From Demequina subtropica (lineage in GTDB: Bacteria > Actinomycetota > Actinomycetes > Actinomycetales > Demequinaceae), in the NCBI RefSeq assembly GCF_000971235.1, contig NZ_BBMB01000007.1:62001-126000 (forward strand): 64,000 bases of DNA, written 5' to 3'. Positions 58,297 to 64,000 of the stretch are shown one piece after another (within the stretch, counting starts at the first letter, position 1; every line of letters begins with the position of its first letter). The notes beneath the pieces are model-generated. The model was given only the letters and a program-made list of their open reading frames with translations, searched no databases and was not told the origin of the DNA. The position numbers and the translations under genes are program-made.

Positions 58297-59552
58297 CCGA
58301 GCGAGGGGCCGATGCGGCGCTCACCCGCGTCGCCCGCGAGGAGGGCGGGCGCCTGCTCGCCCTCCTCGCGGACCGCCTGGGCGATCTCGACCTCGCGCAC
58401 GACGTCCTCCAGGAGGCCTACGCGAAGGCCGCGGCGACCTGGCCCGCGCGCGGGCTGCCTGACGATCCGGCCGCCTGGGTCTACGTGGTCGCCCGCAACG
58501 CGGGGATCGACCGGTACCGTCGCGAGGCCGCCGCCGGGAGGCGCGTCGCGGCGCAGGCGCGCGTGCTCGACACCGGCGTCGCCCGGGACGATGCGGCGCT
58601 CCCGGAGGGTCCCGCCCCGCGCCTCATCGCCGAGGAGACGGAGGTCGGCGACGAGCAGCTGAGGCTCCTGCTCCTGTGCTGCCACCCGGCGCTGTCGCGC
58701 GAGACCCAGGTGGTGCTCACCTTGCGGCTCGCCGGCGGGCTCACCACCCAGGAGATCGCCGCGGCGTTCCTTGTTCCTGAGGCCACGGTCCAGCAGCGCA
58801 TCGTGCGCGCGAAGCGCAAGATCCGCGACGCGCGCATCCCCTTGGTGATCCCCGCGGATCTCAGGGAGCGCGCCGCCGTCCTCGCGGCGGTGCTGGGCCT
58901 CATCTTCAACGAGGGGTACGTCGCCCACTCCTCCACCGCGGGCACGCTCACCCGCGTCGAGCTCGCCGACCAGGCGATCCGGCTCACGGCGGCGGCGGCC
59001 GACGCGTTGCCGGACGAGCCCGAGTTGGCAGGGCTCCTCGCCCTCGAGCTGTTCCACCGCTCGCGCGAGGACGCCCGTACCGACGCGGGCGGCGCGCTGG
59101 TGCGGCTCGCGGACCAGGACCACGCGCGGTGGGACCGGGTCATGGTCGCGCGCGGCTTCGCGGCGCTCGGGCGCGCCCTCGCCGCGCGTCGCCTGGGGCC
59201 GTGGCAGGTCCAGGCGCTCATCGCGGCCGAGCACACCCGTGAGTCCACGGACTGGGCGAGGATCGTGCGCTATCACGACCTCCTCCTCCAGATGGCCCCC
59301 GGGCCGGTCGCGCGGCTGTCGCGAGCGGTCGCGCTCGCGGAGGTCGACGGGCCGCAGGCGGCGCTCGCGGAGATCTCGACCATCGACGGGCTCGACGGCT
59401 ACCACCTGTTCCACGCGGCACGAGGAGACCTGCTCGAGCGCACCGGCGACCGTGCCGGCGCACGCGAGGCGTGGGAGCGTGCCGCCGCGCTCGCGACCAA
59501 CCCGGCCGAGGCGGGATACGCGCGGCTCCGGTCCGATGCCTGCGGTGCGTGA
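58293..59552 (+). CDS. ECF-type RNA polymerase sigma factor (ECF41/42-like with TPR-type C-terminus), probable CTG start
   Basis: About 419 residues. Sigma region 2: RLLALLADRLGDLDLAHDVLQEAYAKAAATWPARGLPDDPAAWVYVVARNAGIDRYRR. Region 4: LLLLCCHPALSRETQVVLTLRLAGGLTTQEIAAAFLVPEATVQQRIVRAKRKI. A long helical C-terminal domain (from about residue 190) follows, as in the YCII-linked sigma group (ECF42). The full region 2 is in frame only if translation begins near 58293, where the codon is CTG overlapping the YCII stop (CTGA); the first ATG/GTG (58485) would cut region 2 apart. Confidence 0.82.
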   Translation: MTERGADAALTRVAREEGGRLLALLADRLGDLDLAHDVLQEAYAKAAATWPARGLPDDPAAWVYVVARNAGIDRYRREAAAGRRVAAQARVLDTGVARDDAALPEGPAPRLIAEETEVGDEQLRLLLLCCHPALSRETQVVLTLRLAGGLTTQEIAAAFLVPEATVQQRIVRAKRKIRDARIPLVIPADLRERAAVLAAVLGLIFNEGYVAHSSTAGTLTRVELADQAIRLTAAAADALPDEPELAGLLALELFHRSREDARTDAGGALVRLADQDHARWDRVMVARGFAALGRALAARRLGPWQVQALIAAEHTRESTDWARIVRYHDLLLQMAPGPVARLSRAVALAEVDGPQAALAEISTIDGLDGYHLFHAARGDLLERTGDRAGAREAWERAAALATNPAEAGYARLRSDACGA

Positions 59553-59669
59553 CGCATCGTCCCTACCTGCGTCGACGGGCGCCCCCAACCGGGACCTTCG
59601 CCACCACCGGTGTGGCGAAATCTGACAGAATGGCTGGCGGTTCCATCCGCACAAGCTCAGGAGTTACCC
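59553..59669 (+). promoter_or_regulatory. Leader of fructose-bisphosphate aldolase gene
   Basis: A CGCATCGTC motif (59553-59561) starts the gap. An AGGAG ribosome site at 59659-59663 lies 6 nt before the ATG. No clear -10 box is fixed by eye. Confidence 0.4.
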
Positions 59670-60689
59670 ATGGCTATCGCCACCACCGAGTCCTACGCCG
59701 CGATGCTGGACGCCGCCAAGGCCGGCGGCTACGCGTTCCCCGCGATCAACATCACGTCGTCGTCGTCCGTCACCGCCGCCATCCAGGGCTTCGCGGAGGC
59801 CGAGTCCGACGGCATCATCCAGGTCTCCGTCGGTGGCGGTCAGTACGCCTCCGGCTCGACCATCAAGGACGCGGTCGTCGGCTCGCTCGCGCTCGCGGCC
59901 TACGCCCGCGTGGTCGCCGAGAAGTACGGCGTCACCATCGCGCTCCACACCGACCACTGCCACAAGGTCTACCTCGAGGAGTGGCTGAAGCCGCTGCTCA
60001 AGCTCGAGGCCGAGTCGATCGCCTCCGGCAACGGCCCGATCTTCAACTCGCACATGTGGGACGGCTCGTCCGTGCCGATGGAGGAGAACCTCGCGATCGC
60101 CGAGGAGCTCCTCGAGCTGTCGCAGGCCGCGGACACGATCCTCGAGATCGAGATCGGCGTCGTCGGCGGCGAGGAGGACGGCCACTCGGCCGAGGTCAAC
60201 GACAAGCTCTACTCGACCCCCGAGGACGGCATCGCCACCATCGAGCGCCTCGGCCTCGGTGAGAAGGGCCGCTACATGACGGCCATGACCTTCGGCAACG
60301 TGCACGGCGCCTACAAGCCCGGTGCCGTCAAGCTGCGCCCGGAGATCCTCGGCGACATCCAGGCCGCCGCGGCCGCCAAGTTCGGCAAGGAGAAGCCGTT
60401 CGACCTCGTGTTCCACGGTGGTTCCGGCTCGACCGCCGAGGAGATCGCCACGGCCGTCTCGCACGGCGTCATCAAGATGAACATCGACACGGACACCCAG
60501 TACGCGTACACGCGTCCCGTGGTCGACCACATGATGAAGAACTACGACGGCGTCCTCAAGGTCGACGGCGAGTGGGGCAACAAGAAGGCCTACGACCCGC
60601 GCGCGTGGGGCAAGCTCGCCGAGGCCGGCATGGCCGCCCGCGTCGTCGAGGCCTGCCAGCAGCTCGGCTCCGCCGGCAAGAAGATCTGA
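59670..60689 (+). CDS. fbaA: Class II fructose-bisphosphate aldolase
   Basis: A 339-residue zinc-dependent aldolase of glycolysis and gluconeogenesis. Signs: FPAINITSSSSVTAAIQGFAEAESDGIIQVS (about residues 23-53), HTDHCHK (about 93-99, zinc and catalytic region), the EIEIGVVGGEEDGH loop (about 154-167), FGNVHGAYKPG (second zinc His near 209) and VFHGGSGS (third His near 247). Start 59670 has AGGAG 6 nt upstream. A strong hairpin follows. Confidence 0.97.
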   Translation: MAIATTESYAAMLDAAKAGGYAFPAINITSSSSVTAAIQGFAEAESDGIIQVSVGGGQYASGSTIKDAVVGSLALAAYARVVAEKYGVTIALHTDHCHKVYLEEWLKPLLKLEAESIASGNGPIFNSHMWDGSSVPMEENLAIAEELLELSQAADTILEIEIGVVGGEEDGHSAEVNDKLYSTPEDGIATIERLGLGEKGRYMTAMTFGNVHGAYKPGAVKLRPEILGDIQAAAAAKFGKEKPFDLVFHGGSGSTAEEIATAVSHGVIKMNIDTDTQYAYTRPVVDHMMKNYDGVLKVDGEWGNKKAYDPRAWGKLAEAGMAARVVEACQQLGSAGKKI

Positions 60690-60707
60690 ACGCACCGTTC
60701 GTGAGGG

Positions 60708-60739
60708 AGGCCTCCGCGGTCGTGCGACCGCGGAGGCCT
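60708..60739 (+). terminator. Terminator after fbaA
   Basis: Arms 60708-60722 and 60725-60739 are perfectly complementary, followed by TTCG. The stem contains two CCGCGG sites. Confidence 0.75.
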
Positions 60740-60789
60740 TCGCACGTCCGGGGACGGTGCGGGATCACGCCCGCATCGTCCGTGGCCGA

Positions 60790-60795
60790 TAGGCT
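60790..60795 (+). promoter_or_regulatory. -10 box TAGGCT of purA
   Basis: TAGGCT lies 69 nt before the start, so this gene has a true leader; a CGCATCGTCC motif ends 9 nt upstream. Confidence 0.5.
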
Positions 60796-60864
60796 TTGGT
60801 GGGCGCCGCGCGCCCTGCCAGCAAGGAAAGACCCGGGACGCACCCGGGCGAAGGGGAGGGCACG

Positions 60865-62157
60865 ATGCCCGGAGCAGTGATCGTCGGAGCCCAGTGGGGC
60901 GACGAGGGCAAGGGCAAGGCGACCGATCTTCTCGGTTCGCGCGTCGACTACGTCGTGAAGTTCAACGGCGGCAACAACGCCGGCCACACGGTCGTCATCG
61001 GCGACCAGAAGTTCGCCCTCCACCTGCTCCCGTCCGGCATCCTCACGCCCGGCTGCACGCCCGTGATCGGCAACGGCGTGGTCATCGACCTGCGCGTGCT
61101 GTTCCAGGAGCTCGACGCGCTGAACGAGCGCGGGGTCGACACCTCCGACCTGCTCGTGTCCAACGCGGCGCACCTCATCGCGCCCTACGCGCGCACGCTC
61201 GACAACGTCACCGAGCGCTTCCTGGGCAAGCGCAAGATCGGCACCACCGGCCGCGGCATCGGTCCCGCGTATGCCGACAAGATCAACCGCCTCGGCATCC
61301 GCGTGGGCGACCTGTTCGACGAGACGGTACTGCGGGACAAGATCGAGGGCGCGCTGGTCGCGAAGAACCACCTGCTCGTCAAGGTCTACAACCGTCGCGC
61401 GATCACCGTCGACGAGGTCGCCGACGAGCTGCTCGCGTACCGCGACCGCCTCTCGCCGCACGTCACGGACACGTCGCTGGTGCTCAACGGCGCCCTCGAC
61501 GAGGGCCAGAACGTCCTGTTCGAGGGCGGCCAGGCGACGATGCTCGACGTCGACCACGGCACCTACCCGTTCGTGACGTCCTCGTCGGCGACCGCCGGCG
61601 GCGCATGCACGGGCTCCGGCGTGGGCCCGACCCGCATCGACTCCGTCATCGGCATCGCGAAGGCCTACACCACCCGCGTGGGCGAGGGCCCCATGCCCAC
61701 CGAGCTGCTCGACAAGTGGGGCGACCGCCTCCGCGACGTGGGCCACGAGTTCGGCACCACCACGGGCCGTCCGCGCCGTTGCGGCTGGTACGACTCGGTC
61801 ATCACGCGCTACGCCTCGCGCATCAACGGCCTCACGGACATCGTGCTCACCAAGCTCGACGTGCTCACCGGCATCGAGGAGATCCCGGTGTGCGTGAGCT
61901 ACGACGTCGGCGGCGTGCGCCACCAGGACCTCCCGCTCGACCAGGCCGCGTTCGCCGCCGCCGAGCCGGTCTACGAGACCTTCCCCGGCTGGACCGAGGA
62001 CATCTCGGGCGCGCGCGAGTTCTCGGACCTTCCGCAGAACGCGCAGGACTACGTCAAGGCGGTCGAGGAGCTCTCGGGCTGCCGCATCTCGACCATCGGC
62101 GTGGGCCCCGGCCGCGACGAGATCATCCAGATCAACGATCTCCTGCACGCGCGCTGA
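60865..62157 (+). CDS. purA: Adenylosuccinate synthetase
   Basis: A 430-residue enzyme making adenylosuccinate from IMP, aspartate and GTP. Signs: [17 protein letters not shown] (about residues 7-23), NNAGHT (about 36-41), [16 protein letters not shown] (about 125-140), [19 protein letters not shown] (about 222-240) and [13 protein letters not shown] (near 298-310). GGGGAGGG precedes the ATG at 60865. It is expressed apart from purD and purT in this window. Confidence 0.97.
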   Translation: MPGAVIVGAQWGDEGKGKATDLLGSRVDYVVKFNGGNNAGHTVVIGDQKFALHLLPSGILTPGCTPVIGNGVVIDLRVLFQELDALNERGVDTSDLLVSNAAHLIAPYARTLDNVTERFLGKRKIGTTGRGIGPAYADKINRLGIRVGDLFDETVLRDKIEGALVAKNHLLVKVYNRRAITVDEVADELLAYRDRLSPHVTDTSLVLNGALDEGQNVLFEGGQATMLDVDHGTYPFVTSSSATAGGACTGSGVGPTRIDSVIGIAKAYTTRVGEGPMPTELLDKWGDRLRDVGHEFGTTTGRPRRCGWYDSVITRYASRINGLTDIVLTKLDVLTGIEEIPVCVSYDVGGVRHQDLPLDQAAFAAAEPVYETFPGWTEDISGAREFSDLPQNAQDYVKAVEELSGCRISTIGVGPGRDEIIQINDLLHAR

Positions 62158-62186
62158 CCCGCGACGGGCCCGCCCCGCTCCGCCCG

Positions 62187-62260
62187 CCCCTTCCCGAAGT
62201 GGTGGACCTTGGTCGGTCTCGGGTGGTCTCCGCGCCGCAGCGGTAGGTGAGTGTCGCCAG
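62187..62260 (+). repeat. Palindromic dispersed repeat, single-arm copy
   Basis: CCGAAGTGGTGG, TGGTCGG, CCGCAGCGGTAGG and GTGTCG recur in the same order as in the arms at 30556-30706. The rest of the 62158-62469 gap holds a TAGCGT -10-like box (about 62393) and a CCGGG/CCCGG hairpin before the secreted-protein gene; no other gene is seen. Confidence 0.65.
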
Positions 62261-62469
62261 GTCCGGCCCGAGCCGACCGCCAACGACCGCTCCGCGGGGG
62301 GTTCTGGCCCGGCGCGGCGCGGGATCCATCCCGCCAGGTGAGGCCCCGGAGGCCCGCCGGAGGCTCCTCTTGCGTACCGCGCAAAACGGGCATAGCGTCA
62401 CATCCGGGACCGAGGAATCCCGGCGGGGCTTCAGAGGGGGGGCGCCGCGCATCCAGTTGAGGGGCTTCA

Positions 62470-62982
62470 ATGATGAAGAAGATTCTGGCGACCCTGTTCG
62501 CCGCCGTTCTGCTCACCACCGGCACGTCCTCCGTCGCATCGGCGGCCACGTTTCCGGTCGATACCACGGGGTACGTGGCCGAGACGGGGTGGGGTGCCGG
62601 TTGCGGCTTCACCGGCGCGAACTGGTCGATGTACTTCACGGGTACGTGCACCAAGATCATCGCCGGCAACCCGAAGAACTCCGAGAACGCCGTCGGGCTC
62701 ATCGGGGTGGTCCCGGACGACCACGGCACGGTCACGATCATCGTCGACCTGGATGTCCGCAAGGCGGTCTTCACGGACCCGCTCAAGCTGCACATCCTGT
62801 ATTCGGACACCGCGCCCACGGTCAAGAACCCTGCGCCCGGCAAGTTCCCGATCAACGTCGAGAAGCTGGTCGAGGGGGTCGACTACACGTTCATGGACAA
62901 CTCGTGGCAGCGCGTCGAGGTCTACAACGTGCCGGTGGCGAACTACTACGCCGTGCACGCCGACCTTCTCACGGTTCCCTGA
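62470..62982 (+). CDS. Secreted protein of unknown function (170 aa)
   Basis: A 170-residue protein with a clear Sec signal peptide (MMKKILATLFAAVLLTTGTSSVASA, cleaved about residue 25 after ASA). The mature part is beta-rich with Cys at about 45 and 60 (likely disulfide) and no catalytic motif I can recognise. GAGGGG lies about 6 nt before the tandem ATG pair at 62470/62473. A strong terminator follows (63001-63034), so it is monocistronic. The Lys/Asn content is higher than in its neighbours. Confidence 0.65.
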   Translation: MMKKILATLFAAVLLTTGTSSVASAATFPVDTTGYVAETGWGAGCGFTGANWSMYFTGTCTKIIAGNPKNSENAVGLIGVVPDDHGTVTIIVDLDVRKAVFTDPLKLHILYSDTAPTVKNPAPGKFPINVEKLVEGVDYTFMDNSWQRVEVYNVPVANYYAVHADLLTVP

Positions 62983-63000
62983 TCGTCGGGACCTGCGTGT

Positions 63001-63034
63001 GCGAGGGCCACGCCCGACCGGGCGTGGCCCTCGC
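63001..63034 (+). terminator. Terminator after secreted-protein gene
   Basis: A perfect 15-bp stem (63001-63015 with 63020-63034), loop GACC. Confidence 0.75.
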
Positions 63035-63056
63035 GCTCTCTTGTGGTCTACCTGCG

Positions 63057-63245
63057 GTGACGCACCGCGGCTACACGGAGGAGCTGGTCGACGAGCTGGT
63101 GGCGCGGCTCGAGGCCGACGGATGGACCCCGTCGAGCCTCGGCGGCCTCACGTGGTTCGGGGACGCCGCCTATGACTTCCGCTATGCGACGATCGCGGTC
63201 GAGGAGGACGGCGTCCGGCTGCGGATCGGGCTCATCGAAGGCTGA
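63057..63245 (+). CDS. Small hypothetical protein (62 aa)
   Basis: A 62-residue protein ([19 protein letters not shown]..., [23 protein letters not shown]) that looks like a compact alpha/beta domain. The GTG at 63057 has no ribosome site and only a weak TACCTG upstream. Codon third positions are GC-rich as in real genes, which is the main support. Confidence 0.42.
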   Translation: MTHRGYTEELVDELVARLEADGWTPSSLGGLTWFGDAAYDFRYATIAVEEDGVRLRIGLIEG

Positions 63246-63260
63246 GGTGCCCGCACCGCC

Positions 63261-63266
63261 TAGACT
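63261..63266 (+). promoter_or_regulatory. -10 box TAGACT, leaderless start of purD
   Basis: TAGACT ends 7 nt before the GTG at 63274. Confidence 0.6.
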
Positions 63267-63273
63267 CGCCTGC

Positions 63274-64000
63274 GTGATCATCCTCCTGGTCGGCACCGGC
63301 GCGCGCGAGCACGCCCTGGCCCGCGCACTGTCCCTCGACCCCGCGGTCTCCCAGCTTCACGCGGCCCCGGGGAACCCCGGCATCGCGACGCTGAGCACCG
63401 TCGACGGCACGCCCGTCACGCTGCACGGTGTCGATGCGCTCGACCCGGTCGCCGTCGCGTCGCTTGCGGGCGCGGTCAAGGCCGACCTCGTGGTGGTCGG
63501 GCCCGAGGCGCCGCTGGTCGCGGGCGTCGCGGACGCCGTGCGCGGCACCGGCATCCCCGTCTTCGGGCCGAGCGGCAAGGCCGCCATGCTGGAGGGCTCC
63601 AAGGCCTTCGCCAAGGAGGTCATGGCCGCGGCGAACGTGCCGACGGCCGAGCCCCGCGTGTGCCGCACCTCCTCCGAGCTCGAGGACGCGCTCGACACCT
63701 TCGGCGCCCCCCACGTGGTGAAGGATGACGGCCTCGCCGCGGGCAAGGGGGTCGTGGTGACCTCCGACCGCAGGGCCGCGGTCGAGCACGGCGAGGCGAT
63801 CATCGACGCCGGCGGCGTGGTGGTGATCGAGGACTTCCTCGACGGCCCGGAGGTCAGCCTCTTCTGCCTGTGCGACGGCGAGACGGTCGTGCCCCTCCAG
63901 CCGGCGCAGGACTTCAAGCGCGCGCTCGACGCGGACCAGGGCCCCAACACGGGCGGCATGGGTGCGTACTCGCCGCTGCCGTGGGCGCCCGCGGACCTGG
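63274..64000 (+). CDS. purD: Phosphoribosylamine-glycine ligase, cut by window end
   Basis: The first 242 residues of an ATP-grasp ligase that makes glycinamide ribonucleotide. Signs: [16 protein letters not shown] (about residues 4-19), [26 protein letters not shown] (about 70-86), [21 protein letters not shown] (about 96-116), [15 protein letters not shown] (about 147-161) and [12 protein letters not shown]. The ATP-binding C-terminus lies beyond the window. Confidence 0.96.
   Translation, partial: MIILLVGTGAREHALARALSLDPAVSQLHAAPGNPGIATLSTVDGTPVTLHGVDALDPVAVASLAGAVKADLVVVGPEAPLVAGVADAVRGTGIPVFGPSGKAAMLEGSKAFAKEVMAAANVPTAEPRVCRTSSELEDALDTFGAPHVVKDDGLAAGKGVVVTSDRRAAVEHGEAIIDAGGVVVIEDFLDGPEVSLFCLCDGETVVPLQPAQDFKRALDADQGPNTGGMGAYSPLPWAPADL

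Overview
The window is a high-GC actinobacterial chromosome segment. The supporting signs are a complete conservon (cvn) operon, LppM-type lipoproteins, GTG starts, ATGA/GTGA gene overlaps and many apparently leaderless promoters. The order Micrococcales (a Cellulomonas/Demequina-like organism) seems most likely, but that is inferred from gene content and not proven. Most of the window is ordinary core chromosome. One compact mobile element of about 11.9 kb sits in a tRNA-Arg gene.

Layout, left to right. 1-2140: reverse-strand operon for a membrane protein, a PCu(A)C copper chaperone and a Tat-exported Dyp peroxidase (cut by the window edge). 2220-8693: housekeeping and orphan genes (methyltransferase, MalY-type lyase, SRPBCC protein, TfoX-N protein, TerC with a probable Mn2+ riboswitch, ATP-grasp enzyme, anchored lipoprotein-like protein). 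8807-16914: an OmpR-type two-component system, a VanZ/RDD membrane protein, an LppM-LppM-MFS operon and phosphoglucomutase. 17038-23315: glycosyltransferase, prephenate dehydratase, diacylglycerol-kinase-like enzyme, SerRS, HAD phosphatase, quinone reductase. 23492-29691: conservon cvnA-B-C-D, with an exceptionally long CvnA tail. 29771-32045: solo PIN protein, tRNA-Ser(TGA), tRNA-Ser(GCT), a palindromic repeat element, a sugar epimerase and tRNA-Arg(ACG).

32001-43940: the mobile element. It is bounded by a perfect 45-bp duplication of the tRNA-Arg 3' end. In order it carries a tyrosine integrase with an unusual N-terminal Cys4 motif, an RHH regulator, an excisionase, a DUF3987-like replication ATPase, an iteron-bearing AT-rich candidate origin, a cassette of small unknown proteins (two Cys-rich), small and large terminase subunits, and a DNA m5C methyltransferase with an Eco29kI-like GIY-YIG endonuclease. 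No capsid, tail or lysis genes are present. The architecture resembles a phage satellite (PICI-like) or a very reduced prophage carrying its own restriction-modification module.

44006-64000: return to chromosome. A NarL-type regulator operon with two membrane sensor proteins, ExoIII, PyrE, a LemA gene flanked by two paralogous membrane proteins, PurT, an ABC-2 exporter, a TrmH methyltransferase, a YCII/ECF-sigma pair, class II FBP aldolase, PurA and the start of PurD.

Two genome-wide patterns deserve attention. First, a 10-mer GGACGATGCG (core ACGATGCG) recurs tens of times where base composition predicts about one. Second, at least 16 genes have a TANNNT -10 box ending exactly 6 or 7 nt before the start codon, implying leaderless mRNAs.
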